A stretch of 64,000 nt of DNA from CAZSLO01 sp964608025 (GTDB lineage Bacteria; Chloroflexota; Dehalococcoidia; Lucifugimonadales; CAJWER01), in assembly GCA_964608025.1 (NCBI GenBank), contig CAZSLO010000012.1, positions 62,001 through 126,000 on the forward strand, given 5' to 3'. The number at the start of each line of letters is the position of its first letter. Position 1 is the stretch's first letter. A program made the position numbers and the translations under genes. Under the pieces are notes generated by a model. That model was not told where the DNA came from. It did no database searches and was given only the letters and a program-made list of their open reading frames with translations. Positions 43,256 to 53,010 of the stretch are shown piece by piece.

Positions 43256-44137
43256 TTGAGCACGGCTACAATAGGATTTATAGGCGGATCCGGTTTCTAC
43301 CAGATGGAAGGGTTGATTGGGGCCCAGGAATTAGATGTGGAAACTCCTTTCGGTCGAACTAGCGATCGGATACTTGTTGGTGAGATTGAAAGTGTACCTG
43401 TGGCCTTTATGCCGCGACACGGTCGGAACCACAACATATCTCCAACAAAAATACCTACAAGAGCAAATATTTATGCTATGAAGCTGTTGGGAGTAGAGCG
43501 TATTGTCTCTATCAGTGCTGTCGGGAGTTTGCAGGAGAACATTAGGCCATTGGATCTTCTCGTTCCAGACCAATTGATAGATCGAACACGTAACCGGGCT
43601 AACACCTTTTTTGATGAAGGGATTGTAGCCCACATCGCATTCTCTGAGCCGTTTTGTCAGATATTGAGTGGGTTGTTGTTAAGCGTAGCGGACCGTGAAT
43701 CGACTACACACCGTGGTGGCATATATGTGGTGATGGAAGGACCACAATTCTCAACTCGTGCTGAGTCAGCGTTGTATAGATCTTGGGGTGCTAGCGTAAT
43801 CGGAATGACTGCGTTACCTGAAGCAAAGCTAGCTCGTGAAGCAGAGATTTGCTACGCAACCTTAGCGCTTGTCACGGATTATGATACGTGGCATGAAACG
43901 GAACAGGATGTTTCCGTCGAGATCATAGTGGAAAATTTAGTCAAGAATGTAACTGTGTCTCAGAAGATCATACGGGCATTAATTCCCGAGATACCTGTAG
44001 GTCGCGATTGCATTTGCGCGACCGCATTAGAGAATGCAATTATTACAAGCCCAGCACAGGTCGATAAAGATACGAAAGCACGGTTATCAGCTATAGTAAG
44101 CCGATACCTTCCAGTTTCCCATAATTCTGGTCTGTGA
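43256..44137 (+). CDS. mtnP: S-methyl-5'-thioadenosine phosphorylase
   Basis: Phosphorolysis of methylthioadenosine (a by-product of polyamine and related synthesis) to adenine and methylthioribose-1-phosphate. The 293-residue protein is of the trimeric PNP/MTAP class, with GFIGGSGFYQ, the phosphate-site PRHGRNH, SISAVGSLQENI, MEGPQFSTRAES, GMTALPEAKLAREAEICY and TDYDTWH. TTG 43256 is the start, with AGGTGG upstream. It heads a run of genes ending with ahcY and metK, which fits S-adenosylmethionine salvage. No mtnA is seen, so the fate of methylthioribose-1-phosphate is open. Confidence 0.93.
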   Translation: MSTATIGFIGGSGFYQMEGLIGAQELDVETPFGRTSDRILVGEIESVPVAFMPRHGRNHNISPTKIPTRANIYAMKLLGVERIVSISAVGSLQENIRPLDLLVPDQLIDRTRNRANTFFDEGIVAHIAFSEPFCQILSGLLLSVADRESTTHRGGIYVVMEGPQFSTRAESALYRSWGASVIGMTALPEAKLAREAEICYATLALVTDYDTWHETEQDVSVEIIVENLVKNVTVSQKIIRALIPEIPVGRDCICATALENAIITSPAQVDKDTKARLSAIVSRYLPVSHNSGL

Positions 44138-44156
44138 ATATTAATGGAGGTGGACT

Positions 44157-44507
44157 ATGCCTAGACGTGAACAGGGAGAACCTTATTACCGGATTAGTTT
44201 AGATGAAGCGGATGAGATGTACAAAAAGGGTTCGTCAGTGGTAGTAGATGTCAGAAATCCTGATGAGTATGAGTCAGGCCATGTGAAGGGTGCTGTATTG
44301 ATGTCTGTAGATGACGTGCTCTCGCGTATTGATGAATTGCCCACCGATAAGAATTTGCTGTTTATATGTGCACAAGGTGTCAGGAGTGGTCTAGCCTGCG
44401 AAATGGCTGCTGCGATGGGCATAGATACGGAAAAGCTATTCAACATTGAGGAAGGTACACCTGCCTGGATAGGTATGGGTCTACCGACGACCTATGGCTC
44501 AGAGTGA
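44157..44507 (+). CDS. Rhodanese-domain protein
   Basis: A single rhodanese domain of 116 residues with active-site loop ICAQGVRSG (Cys71) and the preceding VVDVRNPDEYESGHVKGA. It transfers or carries sulfane sulfur through a cysteine persulfide. ATG 44157 has GGAGGTGG a few bases upstream. It lies 19 bases after mtnP, inside the methionine-cycle run, and may handle sulfur there; that is inference. Confidence 0.93.
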   Translation: MPRREQGEPYYRISLDEADEMYKKGSSVVVDVRNPDEYESGHVKGAVLMSVDDVLSRIDELPTDKNLLFICAQGVRSGLACEMAAAMGIDTEKLFNIEEGTPAWIGMGLPTTYGSE

Positions 44508-44573
44508 TAAAACAGACGGTACATCAAACGTTGTTGTGTAGGTATTTATGCCTGTAATTAGTTGTAGTAAGTG

Positions 44574-45518
44574 ATGCCATTACTAGTAGTAGGTTCAGTT
44601 GCATATGATACCGTTCGGACCTCAGCAGGATTGCGGAAGGATGCCCTGGGAGGTTCTGCTACATATTTCTCAATCGCTGCAAGCTATTTTTCTACAGTAG
44701 GTCTTGTGGCAGTAGTAGGTCGCGATTTTGCAAATTCTGATATCGATCTATTGCAGTCACACGAGATTGAAATATCTGGCCTAGAGATCAGGCAAGGTAA
44801 AACATTTCGGTGGTCTGGGGAATACGGTACTGAAGATATTAATACTCGCGATACAATTGATACTCAACTCAATGTTTTTGGCGAATTTTCTCCCAAACTC
44901 AGCGATCTGCAACGAAGTTCGGAATACCTATTCCTAGCGAACATAGATCCGTCCCTACAACTTAACGTTCTTGAACAGATGTCCCAAAGGCCCAATCTAG
45001 TCGCTCTAGATACGATGAACTTTTGGATTGATGGGAGTCTTGAATCTCTCCACAGGGTAGTTGAGAATGTTGATCTCCTTTTCATGGATGAAGCAGAAAT
45101 ACGAGGTTTTACAGGGGAGATTAACTTGGTTTCTGCTGCGAGAAAGGTTATGGAGACTGGGCCGTCAGTAGTGGTAGTCAAGCGAGGTGAGCACGGTGTA
45201 TTACTCTTTCAAGGAGACGATGTCTTTTCAGCTCCGGCTTTCCCTTTGGAATCCGTTGTTGACCCAACAGGTGCAGGGGATTGTTTTGCTGGAGGATTCA
45301 TGGGATATCTTGCGGCTACTGGAAATTTGAGTAACACTGGATTTCGCAGAGCTGCCATGGTAGGTACTGTTATGGGTTCTTTCGCTGTGGAGAGTTTCAG
45401 TATGGATCGTGTAAACTTGCTTGGTAAGAATGATATAGAAAAACGTTTTAGAACTCTTTCCGAGATCATGGCGTTTGAGCCACTGGCCGAGGAAGAATCT
45501 CTTCCTTGGCGTTATTAG
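44574..45518 (+). CDS. PfkB-family carbohydrate/nucleoside kinase
   Basis: A 314-residue ribokinase-fold kinase. It shows the N-terminal GGSATYFSIAASYF and the C-terminal signature DPTGAGDCFAGGFMGYLA, with the catalytic Asp in GAGD and the anion hole. The substrate is not readable. Because the gene sits between mtnP and ahcY, adenosine kinase activity that pulls S-adenosylhomocysteine hydrolysis forward is an attractive guess; a sugar kinase is equally possible. ATG 44574 is preferred over the GTG one codon earlier. Confidence 0.88.
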   Translation: MPLLVVGSVAYDTVRTSAGLRKDALGGSATYFSIAASYFSTVGLVAVVGRDFANSDIDLLQSHEIEISGLEIRQGKTFRWSGEYGTEDINTRDTIDTQLNVFGEFSPKLSDLQRSSEYLFLANIDPSLQLNVLEQMSQRPNLVALDTMNFWIDGSLESLHRVVENVDLLFMDEAEIRGFTGEINLVSAARKVMETGPSVVVVKRGEHGVLLFQGDDVFSAPAFPLESVVDPTGAGDCFAGGFMGYLAATGNLSNTGFRRAAMVGTVMGSFAVESFSMDRVNLLGKNDIEKRFRTLSEIMAFEPLAEEESLPWRY

Positions 45519-45542
45519 AAAACCAATAGAGAGGAAATTGCA

Positions 45543-46811
45543 TTGGTAGTTGTGAAACAAGGGGATATCAAGGATGCCACCCTGAGCCCTAGGGGTAACA
45601 GGCGTATTGAATGGGCTGAGAGAGAAATGTCGGTCGTTCGGCTTATCCGTGAGCGCTTCCTTAAAGAGAAGCCGCTATCAGGTTTGAAAATAGCTGCTTG
45701 TCTTCATGTTACTTCAGAGACTGCTAATCTGGTTCTAGCACTCAGAGACGGTGGTGCAGAAATACTGCTTTGTGCTAGTAATCCATTGAGTACACAGGAT
45801 GATGTTGCTGCAGCGTTGGATGAGGAGGAATCTATCTCTGTGTTTGCCATTCGTGGTGAGGATAATGACACTTATTATCGCCATATCAACTCAGTATTAG
45901 ATAGGGATCCAGACATAACGATGGACGATGGCGCCGATTTAGTAGCGACTTTACATACCACGCGTTATGAAAAATTGCAGGGCGTTATCGGTGGTACTGA
46001 GGAAACTACTACAGGTGTGATTCGTCTTAATAGCCTGGCTGAAGCAGGTAAACTGATGTATCCAATCGTCGCAGTTAACGATGCGGAAACGAAGCATTTC
46101 TTCGACAACCGTTATGGTACAGGACAAAGTACGCTTGACGGAATCACGAGGGCAACTAATATTTTGTGGGCTGGGAAATATGTGGTTGTGTCGGGCTATG
46201 GTTGGTGTGGGAAAGGTGTAGCACTACGTGCCAGAGGTATGGGAGCCAATACTATTGTCACTGAGATAAATCCCGTGCGAGCATTGGAAGCAGCGATGGA
46301 TGGTCACAGAGTGATGACGATGGATGAGGCTGCGCGCATAGGAGATATTTTCATTACCTTGACAGGAGGCATGAAAGCAGTAGACAGGCATCATATAGAA
46401 TTGATGAAGGATGGTGCAATTATTGCTAACAGTGGGCACTTTAATGTCGAAATAGACATAGAAGCTTTAGAGGAAATCTCTGTAGGCAAACGAGAAGCGA
46501 GGGATAGTGTAGAAGAATATAGTATGCAAGATGGCCGTAAATTATTTCTGCTTGGCGAAGGGAGGCTTATTAATCTTGCAGCAGCGGAAGGCCATCCTTC
46601 AGCTGTCATGGACATGAGTTTTGCAAATCAGGCGTTGTCAGCAGAATATATCGCTAGGGAAGCTAGTGGATTAGAGAAAAAAGTGTATCCTGTCCCAAAC
46701 AATATTGATCAGGAAGTCGGAAGACTCAAGCTTATAGCGATGGGTATCGATATAGATGTGCTCACAGACGAACAGAGAAAGTATTTGGAGAGTTGGAATA
46801 TAGGGACTTAG
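45543..46811 (+). CDS. ahcY: Adenosylhomocysteinase (SAH hydrolase)
   Basis: NAD-dependent hydrolysis of S-adenosylhomocysteine to homocysteine and adenosine. The 422-residue protein has LHVTSETANLVLAL and substrate residues in the segments HTTRYEKL and EETTTGVIRL. The Rossmann motif is VVSGYGWCGKGVA, with TEINPVRALEA, NSGHFNVEID and the C-terminal NQALSAEYI. It lacks the roughly 40-residue insertion of some bacterial and plant forms. Start is TTG 45543 with GAGG upstream. It follows the PfkB kinase by 24 bases and precedes metK by 49. Confidence 0.96.
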   Translation: MVVVKQGDIKDATLSPRGNRRIEWAEREMSVVRLIRERFLKEKPLSGLKIAACLHVTSETANLVLALRDGGAEILLCASNPLSTQDDVAAALDEEESISVFAIRGEDNDTYYRHINSVLDRDPDITMDDGADLVATLHTTRYEKLQGVIGGTEETTTGVIRLNSLAEAGKLMYPIVAVNDAETKHFFDNRYGTGQSTLDGITRATNILWAGKYVVVSGYGWCGKGVALRARGMGANTIVTEINPVRALEAAMDGHRVMTMDEAARIGDIFITLTGGMKAVDRHHIELMKDGAIIANSGHFNVEIDIEALEEISVGKREARDSVEEYSMQDGRKLFLLGEGRLINLAAAEGHPSAVMDMSFANQALSAEYIAREASGLEKKVYPVPNNIDQEVGRLKLIAMGIDIDVLTDEQRKYLESWNIGT

Positions 46812-46860
46812 GCCCTATATTCGACTATTACAATCTAGAAAACGAATGGAGAAATAGAAG

Positions 46861-48075
46861 GTGCCGTATAGCTTTAGTGAATCGAAAAGCTACAAATTCA
46901 CATCCGAGTCAGTAACTGAAGGCCATCCCGATAAACTATGCGATCAGATATCGGATGCCGTGCTAGACGGCATCCTGGCTCAAGATCCGTTGGCCCGGGT
47001 GGCTTGCGAAGTTTGCACAACTACAGGCTTAGTAGTGGTTATGGGAGAAATTACGACTGAGGCTTATGTTGATGTACCAACTTTAGTGCGTCACACAATC
47101 CGGGACTCTGGATACACTGATCCTAGGTTTGGTTTTGATTACGAATCCTGTGGAATTACAACATCGATAACAGAGCAGTCTCATGATATAGCCAGTGGAG
47201 TCGATCTGGCCTTGGAAGTTCGTGATAAAAGTAGCTTGAATGATGCGGAGATAGAGAGCCTTGGAGCTGGTGATCAGGGCATGATGGTTGGATTTGCTTG
47301 TGATGAGACAAATGAGCTTATGCCTATGCCAATAGCATTGGCTCACAGGCTTACTAGGAGAATGGCGGAAATTAGGAAACAAGGTGTAATTCCTTACTTG
47401 CGTCCAGATGGCAAGTCACAGGTCACGGTAGAATATGAATTTGGAAAACCTAAGAGGGTAGACACGGTTGTGTTGAGTACCCAACATGATCCCGATGTTA
47501 GTCAATCCACCATTAAACAAGACCTTATTGAGCTTGTTGCCCACAACGTCATACCGGCCGAACTCCGCGATAAAAATACGACTTACCATATAAACCCATC
47601 GGGTCGCTTTGTGATTGGAGGTCCAGTAGGTGATGCTGGCCTAACCGGCCGGAAAATATTGGTAGATACATATGGTGGTATGGCGAGACACGGGGGCGGG
47701 GCATTTTCTGGGAAAGATCCCACAAAGGTAGATAGATCTGCTGCTTATGCAGCGCGTTGGGTTGCCAAGAACCTAGTTGCCGCAGGTGTTGCAGAGCGAC
47801 TTGAAATACAGGTTTCATATGCGATTGGAATGGCAAAACCGACATCTGTCTCGGTTGAGACATTTGGGACAAATAACGTGTCAGATGACATCATAGTGGA
47901 CCTGGTAGATAGCCATTTTGATTTGCGCCCAGGGGCTATCATCCGTGATCTTGAACTAAGATCTCCAATATACAAACAGACTGCTGCTTACGGTCATTTC
48001 GGACGAGATGATCTGGATCTTCCATGGGAGAGAATTAGCAAGGCAGACGCCATACGCCAAGATTCAGTTTCATAA
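46861..48075 (+). CDS. metK: S-adenosylmethionine synthetase
   Basis: Makes S-adenosylmethionine from ATP and methionine. The 404-residue protein has the N-terminal SESVTEGHPDKLCDQISDAVLD, the second signature GAGDQGMMVGFACDET, and GGAFSGKDPTKVDRSAAY, which carries the phosphate-binding loop. GTG 46861 is the start, with GGAG upstream. Together with ahcY and mtnP it completes a local SAM use and recycling set. Confidence 0.97.
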   Translation: MPYSFSESKSYKFTSESVTEGHPDKLCDQISDAVLDGILAQDPLARVACEVCTTTGLVVVMGEITTEAYVDVPTLVRHTIRDSGYTDPRFGFDYESCGITTSITEQSHDIASGVDLALEVRDKSSLNDAEIESLGAGDQGMMVGFACDETNELMPMPIALAHRLTRRMAEIRKQGVIPYLRPDGKSQVTVEYEFGKPKRVDTVVLSTQHDPDVSQSTIKQDLIELVAHNVIPAELRDKNTTYHINPSGRFVIGGPVGDAGLTGRKILVDTYGGMARHGGGAFSGKDPTKVDRSAAYAARWVAKNLVAAGVAERLEIQVSYAIGMAKPTSVSVETFGTNNVSDDIIVDLVDSHFDLRPGAIIRDLELRSPIYKQTAAYGHFGRDDLDLPWERISKADAIRQDSVS

Positions 48076-48137
48076 GACCAAATTTGACAAATACAGTGTA
48101 ATATCTTCAGTGATTGAGAATATGAATTTAATGTTCT

Positions 48138-49991
48138 TTGAGAAGTGATATAGATTACCGAAGCCCCAAAGATATCCTAGCCGAGATAGAAAGTACCCGG
48201 AAGATAAGCCCCCAAGCTCTGGTGAACTTACGGCATTGGTTGTATGAGCCCGAGTTGCGTATCTTCTATCCTGAGATAGTTGCTTTGGTGGACGATTCTC
48301 GCTGGGATGAAATCGAAGATGCATTCGCGACCCATCTGGTCGTCGGTACCGGGGGGATACGTGGACGACTAGGACCAGGCCCCAATCGTATCAATCAGCG
48401 TACGATTTGCGAGGCTGCACAGGCAGTATCTTATTTAATCGAAGATCTCGGGCCGGATTTTAAATCGACTGGTGTAGTAATAGGATATGAGGTCCGCCGC
48501 CAATCTGAGGAATTTGCGATTGCTTCATGTGAGGTATTCGCTGCTAGGGGGATAAGGTCATATCTTTTTGATGGTATACGCGCAACGCCTGAGGTCTCAT
48601 TTGCTGTTAGACACATTTCTGTGGTAGCCGGAGTCCAGATTACGGCATCTCATAATCCTCGAACCGACAATGGATTTAAGTTCTACTGGTCGGATGGCGG
48701 TCAGATAACACCCCCTCATGATGCTCGTTTTATGGAGCTTGTTGGCAACAGTGGAGAGATTCGTCGGATACCAATCAATCAAGCCATCGGTTTAGGACTT
48801 GTATCTTTCATTGGACACGATGTGGATAGAGCTTATATAAAAGCAGTGTGCGGCCTTTCTACGATAAATAGCCGTTCAGCGAAAATTGTTTTTAGCCCAA
48901 TTCATGGTGCTGGTACTACCAATGTGCTTAAGGTCTTGCGTGAAGAGAAATTCGACGTAAATGTTGTTTCTGAACAGGCTGATCCGGATGAAGACTTCCC
49001 GACTGCGGTAGATGGCATTATCAATCCTGAATACCCGGAAGTAATGGAACTTCCGATTGCCATGGCATCGGATATCGGAGCTGATATTGCTATATGCTCT
49101 GATCCAGACGCAGACCGGATAGGTGTAGCTGCCAAGGTCGATTTACGGTCCTGCAACATGCGCTTGCTAAGTGGAAATCAAGTGGGTGTTGTTCTGGCTC
49201 ATTATTTGCTTTCCCATAGAAAGAATAACGGATCGCTCATTGGTGACGAAGTAGTCCTAGAGACCTTGGTAACTACAAGTCTAATAGCTGATATAGCAAG
49301 AAGATTTGGATTGATCCCACGAGATGATTTACTTGTAGGCTTCAAGTTCATCGCAGAGGCTATAGGCGAACTTGATGACATATCGAAATTCATATTCGCG
49401 GCAGAAGAAAGTCTTGGTTATCTGGCAGGTAGTTTTGTTCGGGACAAAGATGCGGCCATAGGTTCTCTATTAGTGTGCGAGTTGGCTTCTTGGCTAAAGG
49501 ATCGCGATGAGACCGTGGTGATGTACCTTGATGAAATCTATCGAGAGTATGGTTATTACAACAACACTTTGTTGCTAGTGGATTTGTTAGGGAATATTGG
49601 GATAGAAATTATGACGGTGGTGATGGTTTGCTTACGCAATAATCCACCGGTAACTCTAGGAGGATTGGTTGTACTAGATATTGATGACAGGCTTGAAGAT
49701 AAATCTAGTTTTCCTGATGGATACTATCCTGGAGGTTCAACTGACGTGGTATCGTTATATCTTTCATCAGATCGACGAACTCGAGTTACTATCCGTCCTT
49801 CTGGCACCGAGCCGAAACTTAAAATATACCTACAACATTTCGGGCCGGTTGAGGGTGATCTGGATGAGGTGAAAAATTTTGTAGACTCGAAAATTGACGA
49901 AATCAGGGTCGCCATCCTTGATTATTGCAGGAGCATATTGAATAAAGAGTTACTTAACCAGTGGGACACGTCTCATAGACGTTCAATATAG
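48138..49991 (+). CDS. Phosphoglucomutase/phosphomannomutase family protein
   Basis: Alpha-D-phosphohexomutase of 617 residues, in the longer bacterial PGM2-like class. Visible sites are VVGTGGIRGRLGPGPN, the phosphoserine loop ITASHNPRTDNG, the Mg-binding SDPDADRIGVA, the sugar-binding AAEESLGYLAG and the phosphate-binding RPSGTEPKLKIY. It interconverts hexose-1- and hexose-6-phosphates, or phosphopentoses in some members. The start is uncertain: TTG 48138 has no clear ribosome site but no better codon exists nearby. It has no operon partner. Confidence 0.92.
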   Translation: MRSDIDYRSPKDILAEIESTRKISPQALVNLRHWLYEPELRIFYPEIVALVDDSRWDEIEDAFATHLVVGTGGIRGRLGPGPNRINQRTICEAAQAVSYLIEDLGPDFKSTGVVIGYEVRRQSEEFAIASCEVFAARGIRSYLFDGIRATPEVSFAVRHISVVAGVQITASHNPRTDNGFKFYWSDGGQITPPHDARFMELVGNSGEIRRIPINQAIGLGLVSFIGHDVDRAYIKAVCGLSTINSRSAKIVFSPIHGAGTTNVLKVLREEKFDVNVVSEQADPDEDFPTAVDGIINPEYPEVMELPIAMASDIGADIAICSDPDADRIGVAAKVDLRSCNMRLLSGNQVGVVLAHYLLSHRKNNGSLIGDEVVLETLVTTSLIADIARRFGLIPRDDLLVGFKFIAEAIGELDDISKFIFAAEESLGYLAGSFVRDKDAAIGSLLVCELASWLKDRDETVVMYLDEIYREYGYYNNTLLLVDLLGNIGIEIMTVVMVCLRNNPPVTLGGLVVLDIDDRLEDKSSFPDGYYPGGSTDVVSLYLSSDRRTRVTIRPSGTEPKLKIYLQHFGPVEGDLDEVKNFVDSKIDEIRVAILDYCRSILNKELLNQWDTSHRRSI

Positions 49992-50127
49992 CTATTACCA
50001 AATATTATTAGAATTTGGTTGTTTTGGCACATAAGTTTGTTTGTCTGGCGCTGATTGATTGAAACCAGGTGATTGTTACCAAAAAACAAATGTCTATCTG
50101 GGGCGTGTATAATCGAACGGAAGACTA

Positions 50128-52908
50128 TTGCAATCCAGAATACGTGATGAAAAGCCGCTGCTTATCTTAATGGATGGCCATGCCATGGTACATCGGGCTT
50201 TCCATGGTATTCAAACATCTCTAACCGTTAGTACCACAGGTGAGGAAGTCCGAGGGGTTTACGGTTTCCTAAACACTTTTTTACGTATGCTTGTAGACGT
50301 TAATCCTACCCATTGTGCAATAGCATTTGATCTTTCGGGTCCTACATTCCGGCACGACAGATATGATGAATATAAGGCTCATCGGCCTCCCACTCCACCA
50401 GAGTTAAGACATCAATTCGATCGTGTACGACAGTTCATGAAAGCTTTCAAAGTACCAATTTTTGAACATCAAGGATATGAAGCCGATGATGTATTAGGCA
50501 CACTGAGCACCCAGGCAGACCAAAAAGGGATAGACACTATTATACTGACTGGAGATACTGATGAACTTCAGCTTGTGTCTCCCTGTGTTCAGGTAATGCT
50601 TAGCTACAGCGCCCGGCGCACTACCATGTACGATATTTCCAAGGTAAAGGAGCGGTACGATGGACTAGGTCCTGAAACGGTTGCCGATATTAAGGCTTTG
50701 CAAGGAGATCCTAGTGACAATATCCCGGGCGTACCGAGTGTAGGGACAAAGACTGCTATAAAGTTACTTCAAGAGTTCGGTTCCGTAGAATCAATAATTG
50801 AACATATTGATGAGGTGAACCCCCCTCGAATCCAACAGAGTATCAGAGATCATAAGGATCAATTACTACTAGGTAAATTTCTGACTACAATTGTGCGTGA
50901 CGTGCCCGTGGAGCTTGATTTAGACCGAGCAACATTCTGGAACTACGATCGTTCTGAGGTGGTTGATGGACTTAGAGAATTAGAGTTCTCCAGTATGGTT
51001 CCCAGAATCCCAGAGTCATTTGGTGGCGGGGAGACACCAACTCAGGGTCGATTGGAAATGGAATCTGTTGGACGAGAAATCAATTATCGAGTGGTGGACA
51101 CAGAGGAAGAATTGCAATCAATGGTCTGCGCACTCGATTCTTCTGGCGGGTTTGCTATTAAGGTTGAAGCAACTACTACGAACCCCATGATTGCAGAACT
51201 TGTTGGGCTGGCTTTTGCCAATGAAGCTGACTCTGTTTGGTATGTACCTTTAGGCCATGCCTCAGGCACACAGCTTGGCATTGAGGTTGTTAAGGATGCT
51301 ATTCAGAATTTGTTAGAAAGCAATTTAATACCCAAATTGACTCATGGGGCCAACTATGACATCTCTGTATTGGCTCGTGTAGGAATCAATCTACGGAATG
51401 TAGTATTTGACGGTATGATCTCTGCACATGTAGCTGGACGGAAATCAATTGACCTTGAATCCTTGGCTTTTGAATGCCTAAATATAGAACTTAAATTGAT
51501 TAGTGACATCATAGGTAAAGGCCGTAAAAAACTCTCCTTGGACCAATCACCTATCGAAGAAATGGTGGTATACCTCGGGGAACGTGCTAATGCGATATGG
51601 CAACTTGAACACGTCCTATCGTCAGAAGCGAGAGAGAAAAAAGTATCCGCTGATATTGATGCGATAGAAATGCCACTTGTTCCGGTTTTGGTTCGGATGC
51701 AACGTAACGGGATCAACTTAAATATCGAACATTTGAGGAACATGTCCACTGAACTGGAAAGTAAGATCACCCGGATAGAAATGGAAATGTATGCTCTTGT
51801 TGGACATGAATTCAATATTGGATCATCTCAACAACTTGGCCATGTATTGATCAATGAGCTTGGCCTTCCGCCCACCAAGAAAACGAAGACGGGATATTCT
51901 ACTGATGCCTCTTCTCTTGAAGGTCTTAAACAATCGCTCAATCGTGGTGTTTCAGAAGGGGTTGACCCTAAGGCTGCGGAGGTACTTGATCAAGTTATAG
52001 AGTACCGTCAACTGTCCAAGATCAAGTCGACATATTTAGATTCCCTTCCGGAACAGGTCAGCGATATTACCGGTCGGATCCATACTACTTACCACCAAAC
52101 AGGTTCAGCAACTGGACGGGTATCGAGTATTGATCCTAACGTACAAAACATTCCGATACGAACCGACTTGGGTCGAGAAGTAAGAAAAGGATTCGTTGCC
52201 CAGAATGCACCTGACTGGATACTTTTGGGGGCAGATTATTCCCAAATCGAGTTGCGAATATTGGCTCATCTTTCTAGAGATGAAGGTCTGATCGATGCAT
52301 TTCGAAACCGACAAGACATCCATGCGTCCACAGCCTCTTCGGTATACGATGTCTCAATTGATAAAGTCGATTCTGAGATGAGGCGTATCGCCAAGATAAT
52401 GAATTTCGGTGTTGTATATGGGTTAAGTCCTTTCGGTATAAGCCATCAAACTGGGCTAACCCCTGAGGCGGGGCAGAAGTTTATCGATGCATATTTCGGT
52501 CGGTATCCAGGAATAAAAGAATATATTGATTCTATCAAGACTTTTGTCAAAACAAACGGTTATGTGGAGACTCTTAGTGGAAGAAGACGTTATATACCAG
52601 AAATACACTCAAGTAATTTTCATGTTCGGGCAGCAGGTGAAAGAATGGCTATAAATATGCCAATTCAGGGTACAGCTGCAGATATCATAAAACGGGCAAT
52701 GGTCAGCTTGCAGGACCAAATGGACATTAATGGTATGCACTCGCTCATGATAGTGCAGGTACATGATGAACTTATATTCGAGGTGCCTAAATATGAATTG
52801 GAACAGATGGAATCCCTGATTGGACAATTGATGCCGGCAGCTATGGATTTAACCGTTCCACTTGAAGTGGATTTGAAAAAAGGCTACAACTGGGGAGAAA
52901 TGGAATAG
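50128..52908 (+). CDS. polA: DNA polymerase I with inactive proofreading site
   Basis: Repair and Okazaki-fragment polymerase of 926 residues. An N-terminal 5' nuclease (about 1-295) has GYEADDVLG, TGDTDELQL and the helix-hairpin-helix GVPSVGTKTA. A 3'-5' exonuclease fold (about 320-500) has lost key acidic residues: the first motif reads AIKVEATT (Lys345 in place of Asp), and the last reads YLGERANA without its Asp; Asp411 remains. The polymerase domain has motif A DYSQIELR (near 702), motif B RRIAKIMNFGVVYG and motif C QVHDELIFEV. Start is TTG 50128 with GGAAG upstream; TATAAT at 50108-50113 lies just ahead without a matched -35. Confidence 0.96.
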   Translation: MQSRIRDEKPLLILMDGHAMVHRAFHGIQTSLTVSTTGEEVRGVYGFLNTFLRMLVDVNPTHCAIAFDLSGPTFRHDRYDEYKAHRPPTPPELRHQFDRVRQFMKAFKVPIFEHQGYEADDVLGTLSTQADQKGIDTIILTGDTDELQLVSPCVQVMLSYSARRTTMYDISKVKERYDGLGPETVADIKALQGDPSDNIPGVPSVGTKTAIKLLQEFGSVESIIEHIDEVNPPRIQQSIRDHKDQLLLGKFLTTIVRDVPVELDLDRATFWNYDRSEVVDGLRELEFSSMVPRIPESFGGGETPTQGRLEMESVGREINYRVVDTEEELQSMVCALDSSGGFAIKVEATTTNPMIAELVGLAFANEADSVWYVPLGHASGTQLGIEVVKDAIQNLLESNLIPKLTHGANYDISVLARVGINLRNVVFDGMISAHVAGRKSIDLESLAFECLNIELKLISDIIGKGRKKLSLDQSPIEEMVVYLGERANAIWQLEHVLSSEAREKKVSADIDAIEMPLVPVLVRMQRNGINLNIEHLRNMSTELESKITRIEMEMYALVGHEFNIGSSQQLGHVLINELGLPPTKKTKTGYSTDASSLEGLKQSLNRGVSEGVDPKAAEVLDQVIEYRQLSKIKSTYLDSLPEQVSDITGRIHTTYHQTGSATGRVSSIDPNVQNIPIRTDLGREVRKGFVAQNAPDWILLGADYSQIELRILAHLSRDEGLIDAFRNRQDIHASTASSVYDVSIDKVDSEMRRIAKIMNFGVVYGLSPFGISHQTGLTPEAGQKFIDAYFGRYPGIKEYIDSIKTFVKTNGYVETLSGRRRYIPEIHSSNFHVRAAGERMAINMPIQGTAADIIKRAMVSLQDQMDINGMHSLMIVQVHDELIFEVPKYELEQMESLIGQLMPAAMDLTVPLEVDLKKGYNWGEME

Positions 52909-53010
52909 ATTTGGTACGTTATGATTCCGTTGACAGTTGTGATATAGGGCAATACCATGATCTATAGTGTAATCAACTTAGAGCTAGTAATTAAAATAAG
53001 GTGATTGATT

